Assembly: GCA_039817385.1 (NCBI GenBank)
Contig: JBCBVY010000003.1
Coordinates: forward strand, 310,001 to 374,000
Length of the DNA stretch: 64,000 bases
Direction of reading: 5' to 3'
Origin: JBCBCP01 sp039817385
Lineage (GTDB): Bacteria > Pseudomonadota > Alphaproteobacteria > Rhodobacterales > Rhodobacteraceae
Below are positions 51,660 to 59,541 of this stretch, piece by piece. The number at the start of each line of letters is the position of its first letter. The first letter of the stretch is position 1. The notes beneath the pieces are model-generated. The model worked only from the letters and a program-made list of their open reading frames with translations. It was not told the DNA's origin and searched no databases. A program made the position numbers and the translations under genes.

Positions 51660-53234
51660 GTGAGTGGCGTGGATTTTTCGGATGAGGCACAGGCAGAGGC
51701 GTGGTTTGCAGAGCAGACGCCGGAGCGGCGGTGCGTGATCACCAGCCGCGCCGCGTTGCGCGTGCTGGCGGCGATTGGCCGGTTTGAGTTTAAACGCAAG
51801 GAAAGGCTTGCGATTGCGGCTCTGCGGGCGACACTCACATCTGCGGGTCGCGGCTTGGGTCGACCCGCAGATGTGGGGGGTTTAGAGCGCTCCGCCGCCT
51901 TTGCCGCCCGCTCCGCCTCCGTCGCCGCCCGCTCCGCCGCCTCCGCCGTCGCCGTCTCCGCCGACTCCGCCGCCTCCGCCGTCGCCGCCTCCGCCGACTC
52001 CGCCGCGTCCGCCGTCGCCGCCCGCTCCGTCGCCGCCTCCGCCGACTCCGCCGCGTCCGCCGTCGCCGCCCGCTCCGCCGCCGCCTCCGTCGCCGCCGCC
52101 TTTGCCGCCCGCTCCGCCGCCTTTGCCGCCCGCTCCGCCGCCTCCGCCGTCGCCGCCTCCGCCGACTCCGCCGCCTCCGCCGTCGCCGCCTCCGCCGACT
52201 CCGCCGCGTCCGCCGTCGCCGCCCGCTCCGCCGCCGCCGCCGCCTCCGCCGCCCGCTCCGCCATTGCAAGTGACACTGAGCAAAATGATGATGCACTGAT
52301 GGCTTTGCCGGTGTGGCCCGAAGGGAATGCGCCGGATTGGGCGACAGAGCAGCATAAGATCTGGCTCGACTATCTGGGCGATCACCCGGATTGGGCGTTC
52401 TGGCGGCGGTGGTACAGCCAGATGTGGGACGGCACGTTTCGGGATTGGGATTTGGCCGTGCACGTGGCTTTGATCCCGGATGAATTCTGGGAGGGGGACG
52501 ACGCGCTTTCAAAGGTGGCGCGGGAGATTGAGAAGATTTCCGATCGGCTCCGCACCAGCATCACGGTACCGATCATCCGCAACAACAACGATACCGCCTT
52601 TCGGTTGAAAGACGAAGCGCCGCTGCCCGATGAAGTGCTGGACTTTATCAAGGAGCGTGTTGGCGGGGCATTGGACACAGCACTGGCCGACGGCGGGGCG
52701 AACGGCTTTGACGCAGAGTGTCCAGAGGCGATGGCGATACGCAAGGCTCTCACAAGCCGGAACCCAAGTGCTGTCGCCGGTCTGTTGAACGATGCCAGCC
52801 TCATGTTTCAGAAGAACCTCGGGAACCGTTATCCGGATGATGGATCGTTAATTGCCCTGCAGGCCGCCGCGTTTTCGGGCGCTGAAGAGATTTGCGAAAC
52901 TGACGAGTTGGCGCGGAAGCGATGTTTGCGCGCCTCAAAACTCTTTTTGCGGGACAACCCACCGCCGCTGGACCGCAAAGACATGGAGCAGTTTGTTGAT
53001 GAGGTGGCTGCCGAGGCGGAGGGTGCGGCGGCAGAGATTATTCGGCAGGATGGCGAAGCAATCGCGTCTGGCCGCGCGGTTGGGCGGTTCATACGCGCCC
53101 GTTTCGCCAACTACGCGTCGACGATTGTTCAGTGGATTGACCGAACTAAGAAAGGTGAGGGGCGGGTCACGTGGCTTTGGAAACAGGTCAAGCGGGTCAT
53201 GGACGCCTTCGAGGACACGCCGCCAGATGCCTGA
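51660..53234 (+). CDS. Alanine/serine-rich repeat protein of unknown function
   Basis: A 524-residue protein. The N-terminus (residues 1-60) has VDFSDEAQAEAWFAEQTPER and RAALRVLAAIGRFE. Residues about 75-200 are an Ala/Ser repeat with an 11-residue unit, SADSAASAVAA, found five times with variants. The C-terminal 300 residues carry a Trp-rich segment (HPDWAFWRRWYSQMWDG, DWDLAVHVALIPDEFW) and helices without a recognised domain. The start is GTG, with GAGG eight nt before; the repeat is open in other frames too, but codon use outside the repeat supports this one. Similar Ala-rich proteins with this N-terminus are, as I recall, scattered in Rhodobacteraceae. Confidence 0.8.
   Translation: MSGVDFSDEAQAEAWFAEQTPERRCVITSRAALRVLAAIGRFEFKRKERLAIAALRATLTSAGRGLGRPADVGGLERSAAFAARSASVAARSAASAVAVSADSAASAVAASADSAASAVAARSVAASADSAASAVAARSAAASVAAAFAARSAAFAARSAASAVAASADSAASAVAASADSAASAVAARSAAAAASAARSAIASDTEQNDDALMALPVWPEGNAPDWATEQHKIWLDYLGDHPDWAFWRRWYSQMWDGTFRDWDLAVHVALIPDEFWEGDDALSKVAREIEKISDRLRTSITVPIIRNNNDTAFRLKDEAPLPDEVLDFIKERVGGALDTALADGGANGFDAECPEAMAIRKALTSRNPSAVAGLLNDASLMFQKNLGNRYPDDGSLIALQAAAFSGAEEICETDELARKRCLRASKLFLRDNPPPLDRKDMEQFVDEVAAEAEGAAAEIIRQDGEAIASGRAVGRFIRARFANYASTIVQWIDRTKKGEGRVTWLWKQVKRVMDAFEDTPPDA
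51836..51875. repeat. 15-bp perfect inverted repeat inside a coding sequence
   Basis: CACATCTGCGGGTCG and CGACCCGCAGATGTG, perfect arms with a 10-nt spacer, lie inside the alanine-rich gene directly before its repeat tract. They encode TSAGRGLGRPADV, which looks unlike the rest of the protein. No T-run follows on either strand. Confidence 0.6.
51890..52262 (+). repeat. C/T/G-only triplet-based tandem repeat tract
   Basis: About 370 bp almost without A on the + strand, built from GCC/TCC/GAC/GTC/CGC codons. The basic unit is 33 nt, encoding SADSAASAVAA. Because units are multiples of three, slippage would change protein length without a frameshift. The tract also opens proline-rich and glycine-rich frames, which are not genes. 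Confidence 0.8.
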
Positions 53235-53242
53235 CGGTGGCT

Positions 53243-53296
53243 GGTGGGTTGGAAACCCACCCTACGAGGGCGGTGCGCAGAGAATGCGCAGCCTAC
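53243..53296 (-). repeat. Two further GTAG-tagged REP-like hairpins
   Basis: The first (53243-53265) has arms GGTGGGTT/AACCCACC around GGA and ends CTAC; compared with the 48-kb units it carries a compensatory pair change in the stem. The second (53272-53296) has arms TGCGCA/TGCGCA and the same terminal CCTAC. Both are oriented on the minus strand, between the alanine-rich gene and a lipoprotein gene. Confidence 0.65.
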
Positions 53297-53397
53297 GGGC
53301 GTGACCACGCGCAAAGGCGTGAATTGCTCGGGGCGGCGCGGTGTGGCATAAAGCGACAAAGCGCGGGCATCAGACCTGCCGGGCAGAGGCGAGAGAT

Positions 53398-53775
53398 ATG
53401 ACACGGGTTTTTGGACTTCTTTTGGGATGTGCGCTGGTCGCAGGCTGTGGGGGCTCGCCCTATGCGTCGCAGAACGCGTCGAGCTATCGTGGAGCAAGCC
53501 TCGCAGCGCCGACGGCGCTTTACGCGACCGGGCCGATCAAGACCGCTTGCGAGGCGGCGGGGCGCAAGCAGGCCAGCCGCGCGCGGTGTGGCTGTGTGCA
53601 GGCGGTGGCGGATATGGAGCTGTCGGCGGCGGATCAGCGGCGCGGGGCCGGGTATTTCCGGGACCCGCATGCGCTGCAGGAGGTGCGGCAGTCGTCGCAG
53701 CGGATCGCCTCCAACGGACGGTTCTGGGACGCGTGGAAGAAGTTTGGCGCGCGGGCGGAGGCGCTGTGCGCATAA
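53398..53775 (+). CDS. Small lipoprotein of unknown function
   Basis: A 125-residue protein. The N-terminus MTRVFGLLLGCALVAGCGG has a lipobox LVAGC, so Cys17 would be lipidated. The mature chain has a CGC motif and is rich in Ala and Arg; no domain recognised. It stands alone. GAGGCGAGAG is upstream of the ATG. Likely anchored to a membrane. Confidence 0.7.
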   Translation: MTRVFGLLLGCALVAGCGGSPYASQNASSYRGASLAAPTALYATGPIKTACEAAGRKQASRARCGCVQAVADMELSAADQRRGAGYFRDPHALQEVRQSSQRIASNGRFWDAWKKFGARAEALCA

Positions 53776-53797
53776 GGCGCGCGCGTTGGCCCCGGCC

Positions 53798-54382
53798 CTA
53801 GAGTGACTTCATCCAGAATTGCAGGGGCTTGTAGGTCTCTTCGCTGTGGCCAAGGTCTTTCCAGCTGAATTCGGCCACCACGCCGTCTAGCTTCTCATAT
53901 CCCCTGCCCCGCCAGAACGGCTCCAGGCTGCGGTAGGTGGCGGGCTTTTGCGGGTGGTCCTCGGGACGCTGGACCGCGCAGAAGGCGACGCGTGAAAAGC
54001 CTTGCGCGGCTGCGGTTTCCTCGCGCAGGTCAAAGAAGCGGTGGCCGATGCCCCGGCCCCGGTAGTGGGGGAGCAGGACGCTTTCGGCGCAGTAGAAAAC
54101 CTCATCAAGCGGGATGCCCGAGCCGTCAAAAGCCGCGCGGAAGTCGTCCGCGTGTTCCGTCAGCGGCGCGCCGGTTGCGGCGCCGACGAGCCAGTCGCCG
54201 TCCTGCGCGACGACCAGCGTGGCGCCCGGGGAGGACCGGAAGGATTGCAAATACCGCGCCTCGTAGTCCAGATCGCCATCGTAAAGGTACGGCCATTCCG
54301 CAAAAACCTCGATACGCAGGCGCGCCACGTCTTCGAGCGCGGCGCCCAGCGTCTCTCCGGTCAGGCGGCGGATCTGGACCAT
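53798..54382 (-). CDS. GNAT-family N-acetyltransferase
   Basis: A 194-residue protein. The acetyl-CoA loop appears as LLPHYRGRGIGHRFFDLR (Q/RxxGxG/A type), preceded by a long strand pattern DGDWLVGAATGAPLTEH. Start MVQIRRLTGETLG was chosen over upstream codons that lie in the next gene. Substrate is not apparent. Lies four nt after the SnoaL-like gene in the same orientation, so it is probably part of that operon. Confidence 0.83.
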   Translation of the reverse strand: MVQIRRLTGETLGAALEDVARLRIEVFAEWPYLYDGDLDYEARYLQSFRSSPGATLVVAQDGDWLVGAATGAPLTEHADDFRAAFDGSGIPLDEVFYCAESVLLPHYRGRGIGHRFFDLREETAAAQGFSRVAFCAVQRPEDHPQKPATYRSLEPFWRGRGYEKLDGVVAEFSWKDLGHSEETYKPLQFWMKSL

Positions 54383-54386
54383 GTGC

Positions 54387-54782
54387 CTAGCCGTCCGTGC
54401 GGGAGACCTGCGCGGTCCAGTCGGCGAGGTTGTAGTAGGTGACGACCCGCGCGATCTTGCCATCCTTGAGCGTAAAGAACGACCCGGCGGGCAGGCGGTA
54501 GGTCTGGCCCTGGGCCTCCGGCAGGCCGGGATCGGTGGCGAGGTAGGTGCCATTGACCGTGTATTCGGCGGCGGCCCTGTCCCCGTCCTCAAAAATCACC
54601 ATGTCGGTCAGATTTTCGGCGTAACAGCGCGCCATGTGCTGACAAAATTCGCCGAATTTTGTCTTTCCCACGCGGATTTGACCTTCGTTCACGTGGTGGG
54701 CGACATCGTCGGTCAAGCAGTCCAGCATGGCGGGGATATCGCCCGCGTTGAAGGCGTCAAAATAGGTCTTGATGATGCTCAT
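54387..54782 (-). CDS. SnoaL-like (NTF2-fold) protein
   Basis: A 131-residue single-domain protein: YFDAFNAGDIPAMLDCLTDDVAHHVN is the typical NTF2/SnoaL start, and TYRLPAGSFFTLKDGKIARVVTYYNL the end. The fold serves as polyketide cyclase, isomerase or a plain binding protein; no catalytic residue pattern decides. ATGA overlap with the low-Mr phosphatase gene. Confidence 0.83.
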   Translation of the reverse strand: MSIIKTYFDAFNAGDIPAMLDCLTDDVAHHVNEGQIRVGKTKFGEFCQHMARCYAENLTDMVIFEDGDRAAAEYTVNGTYLATDPGLPEAQGQTYRLPAGSFFTLKDGKIARVVTYYNLADWTAQVSRTDG

Positions 54783-55240
54783 TGCGGTCTCGTGGGCTCC
54801 CCCCAGCGCTCTTTGAGGCGGGTGATGATCTGGTCGCGGGCATTGCGGTAGGCGGCGAGTTTTTCCTCGCGCATCGTGCCGATGCCAGTGGGGTCGAGGA
54901 TGGGCCAGTATTCGACGTCGAGGTGGTAATACCGCGTGAGTTCGAGCGCGCGGCGCTGCGAGGCGGGAGAGAGGGCGATGACGAGATCAAAGGAAGACAA
55001 GTCATCGCCCCATTCCTCCATCTCATCAAAGCTGCGCGAGCGGTGGCGGCCCAGTTCCACATCCAGTTCCTGGCAGACGGCGATGGAGAACCCGTCAATC
55101 TCCATGTCGTTGTGCACGCCGACGGACTGCACGTAGGTGCCGGTTCCGTAGAACTTTTTCATGATCCCTTCGGCCATTGGTGAGCGGACTGCATTGTGGT
55201 CGCAGCAGAACAGCACCGATTGGGGAAGGGCATCCAGCAT
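54779..55240 (-). CDS. Low-molecular-weight protein tyrosine phosphatase family protein
   Basis: A 153-residue protein with the P-loop VLFCCDHNAVRSPMAEG (CX5R, Cys13-Arg19) and a later DPTG in the general-acid region. The P-loop fits low-Mr phosphatases and arsenate-reductase-like proteins. In related genomes, as I recall, it follows UPF0262 and precedes infA; here it is followed by SnoaL and GNAT genes instead. Its ATG directly follows the TAG of UPF0262. Confidence 0.85.
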   Translation of the reverse strand: MLDALPQSVLFCCDHNAVRSPMAEGIMKKFYGTGTYVQSVGVHNDMEIDGFSIAVCQELDVELGRHRSRSFDEMEEWGDDLSSFDLVIALSPASQRRALELTRYYHLDVEYWPILDPTGIGTMREEKLAAYRNARDQIITRLKERWGEPTRPQ

Positions 55241-55720
55241 CTAGGCCCCGAAATGCAGCACGCAGATGAGCGTGAAGAGGCGGCGGGCCGTGCCATCATC
55301 CACCGTGGCCTTGCCCTCCAGCCGGTCCTGCAAGACCCGCGCGCCTTCGTTGTGGATGCCGCGGCGCGCCATGTCGATCGTTTCGATCTGGGAGGGCGGC
55401 AAGTTCTTGACCGCGTCGAAGTAGCTTTTGCAGATCTGGAAGTAGTCCTTGACCACTTGCCGGAACGGGCCGAGCGAGAGGTGGAATTCCGCAGCCTTTT
55501 GCGCGTCTTCGGTCTGCACATCAAAAACGAGGCGCCCCTCGCGGATCGCAAGCCCGAGGTGGTAGGGACCGGCGGGGACGTCGCGGCCGTCCCGGGCTGG
55601 CAGCTCGAAGCTGTTGTCTTCGAGCAGATCGAACAATGCGACCTTGCGCTCCTGCTCGATCTCGGGGGTCGGCGGGGGCAGGTTCGCATCGTCGAGATCG
55701 ATATGAGAGATGCGCGGCAT
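55241..55720 (-). CDS. UPF0262 family protein
   Basis: A 159-residue protein recognised by MPRISHIDLDDANLPPPTPE and YHLGLAIREGRLVFDVQT as UPF0262. No known function. The family is usually linked with hisD and a low-Mr phosphatase in alphaproteobacteria, which holds here except for an inserted small gene. ATG start and stop TAG immediately before the next gene. Confidence 0.88.
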   Translation of the reverse strand: MPRISHIDLDDANLPPPTPEIEQERKVALFDLLEDNSFELPARDGRDVPAGPYHLGLAIREGRLVFDVQTEDAQKAAEFHLSLGPFRQVVKDYFQICKSYFDAVKNLPPSQIETIDMARRGIHNEGARVLQDRLEGKATVDDGTARRLFTLICVLHFGA

Positions 55721-55906
55721 GTGTCTTTCGTCAAATTGGGTTGGGTATGCGCAGGGTTACCGCGTCGCGACCATCCCGGCAAGGCGCTCGGGCGATAACC
55801 GGAGTGGGCCATCAGCCTGACGGGTGCGGCGTCAAGCCTACTTTACTTCTGGTTGAGTAGCCTGCATCCTTGAGGTGTAAAGAGCTGCGCTTGTTTTTGC
55901 GGCAAA

Positions 55907-55942
55907 CCCTTGGCGGATGTACTGGGGACGTTTCGCCAAGGG
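55907..55942. promoter_or_regulatory. 9-bp inverted repeat upstream of the small gene
   Basis: CCCTTGGCG and CGCCAAGGG, perfect arms with 18-nt spacer, 21 nt before the next start codon, in the divergent region between UPF0262 and the small gene. It may be an operator or a leader hairpin. Confidence 0.35.
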
Positions 55943-55962
55943 CAATCGAAGGCGAAGGGAAC

Positions 55963-56178
55963 ATGAACCAAAGACTGAACGCGGGCCAAGAGCCGGCCTG
56001 CGAAGACGTGACCCAATTGGAAAAAGGCCGCGACACCTTACGGTTATTAGGCGAGTTGTTGGAGACATGCGGCTATGACGCTGCGGGCGTTGCCGACAGC
56101 ACGCAGGTTGCGCGCATTTTGTCCCTGTCACATGAGGTGACAGGGTTGGCCGAGCGGCTCCGTAGCGCCGACCTTTAG
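55963..56178 (+). CDS. Small hypothetical protein (71 residues)
   Basis: Starts MNQRLNAGQEPACEDVTQLEK and continues with a helical, leucine-rich sequence (DTLRLLGELLETCGYDA). GAAGGGAAC lies at good spacing before the ATG. I recognise no domain. It is inserted on the opposite strand between hisD and UPF0262. Likely real because of the ribosome binding site and the preceding inverted repeat. Confidence 0.5.
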   Translation: MNQRLNAGQEPACEDVTQLEKGRDTLRLLGELLETCGYDAAGVADSTQVARILSLSHEVTGLAERLRSADL

Positions 56179-56179
56179 G

Positions 56180-57481
56180 TTAGCGGTTGAGCTTGTTCAG
56201 GCGCGCGGTCACGGACAGCCCGTGCGCCTCTAGGCTTTCGGCCTCTGCGAGGGCCTCGGCCGCGGGGCCGATGCTGCGCAAGGCTTCGGGTGTCATCTGC
56301 GCCAGCGTCGTGCGTTTCATGAAATCCAGTACCGACAGGCCCGATGAGAACCGGGCGGAGCGGGCCGTGGGCAGGACGTGGTTTGGCCCGCCGACATAGT
56401 CGCCGATGGCCTCCGGCGTCCACGCGCCAAGGAAGATCGCGCCCGCGTGGGTGATCCGCTGCGACAGCGCGGCGGGGTCCGCGACGCAGAGCTCAAGATG
56501 TTCAGGCGCGATGCGGTCCGTCAGTGCGGCGGCAACGCACAGGTCCGGCACAGTGATGATCGCACCGTGATCGCGCCAGCTCGCCCCGGCGATGGCGCGA
56601 CGCTGCAACGTTTCGAGCCGCGTATCGACGGCCTTCGCCACGGCCGCGCCAAAGGCAGGATCGGTGGTGATCAGGATGGATTGCGCGCTTTCGTCATGTT
56701 CGGCCTGGCTGAGCAGGTCGAGCGCGATCCAGTCGGGATCGTTGTCGCCATCCGCAATCACAAGGATTTCGGAGGGGCCTGCGATGCTGTCGATCCCCAC
56801 GGCGCCGAACACCCGCCGCTTGGCCGCGGCGACAAAGGCGTTGCCGGGGCCGGTGATCTTGTCCACCGCAGCAACCGTGTCAGTCCCGTAGGCGAGCGCC
56901 GCGACGGCCTGCGCGCCGCCGATGCGGTAAATCTCTGTCACGCCGGCGAGTTTTGCCGCCAGTAAGACCGCTGGGTTCAGCACGCCGTCCGGGGTGGGCA
57001 CGGTGATGGCCAACCGGGGCACGCCCGCCACCTGCGCCGGGATCGCGTTCATCAGGACCGAGGACGGGTAGGATGCCTGCCCGCCCGGCACGTAGAGCCC
57101 TGCCGCCGAGACCGGCGTCCAACGCCAGCCGAGCGTGGCCCCAGTCGGCTCGGTCCAGCTATGATCATCCGGGAGTTGCCGTTCGTGATAGGCGCGGATG
57201 CGGGTGGCCGCGGTCTCCAAGGCTGCCGCCACGGCTGCCGGAACCTGCCCCACGGCGGCGTCGATTTCCGCTTCGGAGATGGCCAGCTGATCTGCGGTCA
57301 GGGACAGCCGGTCAAAACGTTCCGTCAGCTCCAGCAGCGCCGCGTCGCCGCGCGCGCGCACATCCGCGATGATCTGAGCCACGGCGGCATCGACATCGGG
57401 GCTATCCTCGCGCTTGAGGCTCAGGAGCGCGCGGAATTGCGCTTCGAAGTCTGCCTCGGCATAGTCGAGCATAAAGGGCAT
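56180..57481 (-). CDS. hisD: Histidinol dehydrogenase
   Basis: A 433-residue enzyme. Diagnostic strings: GLYVPGGQASYPSSVLMNA, IAGPSEILVIAD, LSQAEHDESAQSILIT and the metal/base pair in APEHLELCV. Catalyses the last two steps of histidine synthesis from histidinol with NAD and Zn. Start MPFMLDYAEAD agrees with relatives. Ends two nt after the end of the convergent small gene. Confidence 0.96.
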   Translation of the reverse strand: MPFMLDYAEADFEAQFRALLSLKREDSPDVDAAVAQIIADVRARGDAALLELTERFDRLSLTADQLAISEAEIDAAVGQVPAAVAAALETAATRIRAYHERQLPDDHSWTEPTGATLGWRWTPVSAAGLYVPGGQASYPSSVLMNAIPAQVAGVPRLAITVPTPDGVLNPAVLLAAKLAGVTEIYRIGGAQAVAALAYGTDTVAAVDKITGPGNAFVAAAKRRVFGAVGIDSIAGPSEILVIADGDNDPDWIALDLLSQAEHDESAQSILITTDPAFGAAVAKAVDTRLETLQRRAIAGASWRDHGAIITVPDLCVAAALTDRIAPEHLELCVADPAALSQRITHAGAIFLGAWTPEAIGDYVGGPNHVLPTARSARFSSGLSVLDFMKRTTLAQMTPEALRSIGPAAEALAEAESLEAHGLSVTARLNKLNR

Positions 57482-57542
57482 GGCTGGATCCCGTATCAAG
57501 GTGTGAGGGCGCTTCTAGCTAAGGCACAAGGGAGGTTCAACG

Positions 57543-58940
57543 ATGTCAGAGATCTTGCGGTGGAGCGCCGTGGAAACCGTCGCACGGCTGCGCGCCAAAA
57601 CGGTAAGCGCGGAGGAGGTCTCTGCCGCGCATCTGGAGCGGCTGGAGGCCGTGAACCCTGCGCTCAACGCGATCGTGGGCGCGGTGCCCGATGCGCTTAC
57701 CCGTGCGCGGGCCATCGACCGGGGCGAGATTGCGCCGGGGGTGCTGCACGGGGCGCCGATCACCACGAAGATCAACGCAGATCAGGCGGGGCTGCCCAAC
57801 ACCAACGGCTTGCCGGTGCAGGCGGAGAACATCGCGCCCGGGCATTCGGCGGTGATTGGCAACCTGATGGGCGCGGGCGCGGTGGTGATCGGGCGGACAA
57901 ACACGCCCGAGATGAGCCTGCGCTGGTGCACGTCGAACCCGCTGCACGGGGTCACGCTTAACCCGTGGGACGCGGCCATCACGCCAGGTGGGTCATCCGG
58001 TGGGGCCTCGGCTTCGCTGGCGGCGGGCGTTGGGGTGCTGGCGCATGGCAACGATCTGGGCGGGTCGGTCCGCTATCCGGCGCATTGCTGCGGGCTGGTG
58101 GGGCATCGGCCTTCGCTGGGCCGGGTGCCTGCCTTCAACCCTTCGGCCCCTGCGGAGCGCCCGCCGATGACGATGCTGATGAGCGTGCAGGGGCCATTGG
58201 CGCGGTCGGTCGCGGATGCACGGCTGGGGCTGGCCGCGATGCGGGGCTTTTCCCCCGACGATCCGATGTGGAGCGCGGCGCCGGGCTGGGGCGGCGGTGC
58301 AGGCACGGGCCGGATCGGGATCGGGACCGGCTTTGCCACCGCGCCCGCGCCGGACGTGGCAGACGCGGTGGCAAAGGCCACCAAGGCGGCGGAGGCGGCA
58401 GGATACGAGGTGGTCGAGGTTGATCTACCTGCCGTAGAGCGGGTGGCGGAGCTGTGGGGGCAGCTGCTGTTTACCGAGACGGAAGGGTTCTATGCGGATT
58501 TTATCCGCGCGCATGGGACGGAGGATTTGCAGCGTTGGCTGCACGCTTTCATGGAGTACTATCAGATCCTCGATTTGCAGGGGTACATGGCCGCGATGGC
58601 CGAGCGCAGCGCGCATCAGCGGGCCTGGGCGCATCTGTTCACGGATGTCGATGCGCTGATCTTGCCGGTCTCGCAGCTTCCCGCCTTTGAGAATGACCTG
58701 GATTTCAAAGACCCGGCAGCGGCGCCGGTTTTGATCGATGCGCAGAAGCCGCTTTGCGTGGTAAATTTCCTTGGCCTGCCATCCTGCGCGCTGCCGACCC
58801 ATGTGGCGGACGGGCTGCCGCAGGGGGTGCAGATTGTCGGGCCGATGCACGGGGATGATGGCGTGCTGGACGTGGCGGAGGCTTTGGAGGCATCGCTGGG
58901 GTCGGTGCTGGGCCAGATGCCGGAGGCGTTTCGGATTTAG
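57543..58940 (+). CDS. Amidase-signature family hydrolase
   Basis: A 465-residue amidase. The Ser-cisSer-Lys triad is Lys76 (APITTKINAD), Ser152 (PGGSSGGAS) and Ser175 (GNDLGGSVRYPA). The family cleaves amides of many kinds; the substrate here is unknown. GGGAGG precedes the ATG. It lies on the opposite strand between hisD and the murA group, and is not part of either operon. Confidence 0.9.
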   Translation: MSEILRWSAVETVARLRAKTVSAEEVSAAHLERLEAVNPALNAIVGAVPDALTRARAIDRGEIAPGVLHGAPITTKINADQAGLPNTNGLPVQAENIAPGHSAVIGNLMGAGAVVIGRTNTPEMSLRWCTSNPLHGVTLNPWDAAITPGGSSGGASASLAAGVGVLAHGNDLGGSVRYPAHCCGLVGHRPSLGRVPAFNPSAPAERPPMTMLMSVQGPLARSVADARLGLAAMRGFSPDDPMWSAAPGWGGGAGTGRIGIGTGFATAPAPDVADAVAKATKAAEAAGYEVVEVDLPAVERVAELWGQLLFTETEGFYADFIRAHGTEDLQRWLHAFMEYYQILDLQGYMAAMAERSAHQRAWAHLFTDVDALILPVSQLPAFENDLDFKDPAAAPVLIDAQKPLCVVNFLGLPSCALPTHVADGLPQGVQIVGPMHGDDGVLDVAEALEASLGSVLGQMPEAFRI

Positions 58941-58978
58941 GGATTTCGCCACCGATGCTTGCGCTTGGTGGCGACCGG

Positions 58979-59028
58979 CTGGGGGGCCAGCCCCCCAGAC
59001 CCCCCGGAATATTTCTAGCCAGAAGAAG
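58979..59028 (+). repeat. Dispersed hairpin element, family B (copy 3)
   Basis: Stem CTGGGGGGC/GCCCCCCAG around CA, then ACCCCCCGGAATATTT and AGAAGAAG. It lies between the convergent amidase and GNAT genes and could terminate both. Closest in form to the copy at 14551. Confidence 0.65.
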
Positions 59029-59043
59029 ACAGGGTTTCTGGCT

Positions 59044-59541
59044 TCAGCGCAGGTCTTTTGTCAGGAAGACGTCGTCAGCAGGGCCGTTTGGGCCGATCAC
59101 AGCGTTGGGGAGGCGGCCCGCTTTGGAGTAGCCGAGCCGTTCGTAGAAGGTGATGGCACGGGTGTTCTGGGCCTCGGCAAAGAGTTCCAGCTGCCAGATG
59201 CCGAGACCTTTGGCGTGGTCCTCGATGGTTTGCATGAGGATGCGCGCGGCGCCGGTGCCGTGATGGCTTTCGGCGATGTAGACCGCACCGATTTCTGCGC
59301 GGTGGCGGGTTTGGGCGCGGTTTGTAAGCGGGATGAGTGCCGCAATGCCGATGGGGGTTTCTTCGTCGAACGCGATGAAGCTGTGGCCTGCCGCGATCGC
59401 CTCGGCATAGCTGGCAACATCGCGCGCTTCCGCCTCGGCCACCGTGGTCAGAAAGGCGGTTGGGTAGTGCGTCAGCGCCTCGATCCGCAGGGCGCGCCAT
59501 GCGGCGGCGTCTTCGGCGCGGGCGCGCCGGGCGGTGATCAT
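59044..59541 (-). CDS. GNAT-family N-acetyltransferase
   Basis: A 165-residue acetyltransferase. IGAVYIAESHHGTGAARILMQ holds the acyl-CoA loop, and NTRAITFYERLGY is the classical C-terminal GNAT motif. The substrate is unknown. Starts in an ATGA overlap with the DUF2948 gene, so it belongs to the murA operon. Confidence 0.87.
   Translation of the reverse strand: MITARRARAEDAAAWRALRIEALTHYPTAFLTTVAEAEARDVASYAEAIAAGHSFIAFDEETPIGIAALIPLTNRAQTRHRAEIGAVYIAESHHGTGAARILMQTIEDHAKGLGIWQLELFAEAQNTRAITFYERLGYSKAGRLPNAVIGPNGPADDVFLTKDLR

Noticed and set aside
51836..51875. Intrinsic terminator
   Set aside because: The hairpin is perfect but no T-run follows on either strand, and it lies inside a convincing reading frame.
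51901..52299. Proline-rich frame (PPPSPP) on the + strand
   Set aside because: A shifted frame of the same triplet tract; a pure artefact of a repeat without stop codons.
51882..52463. Glycine-rich frame (GGAGGDGG repeats) on the minus strand
   Set aside because: It is the complement of the Ala/Ser repeat gene. Its N-terminal part has no family likeness, it has no ribosome binding site that I can see, and codon use outside the repeat supports the + strand gene.
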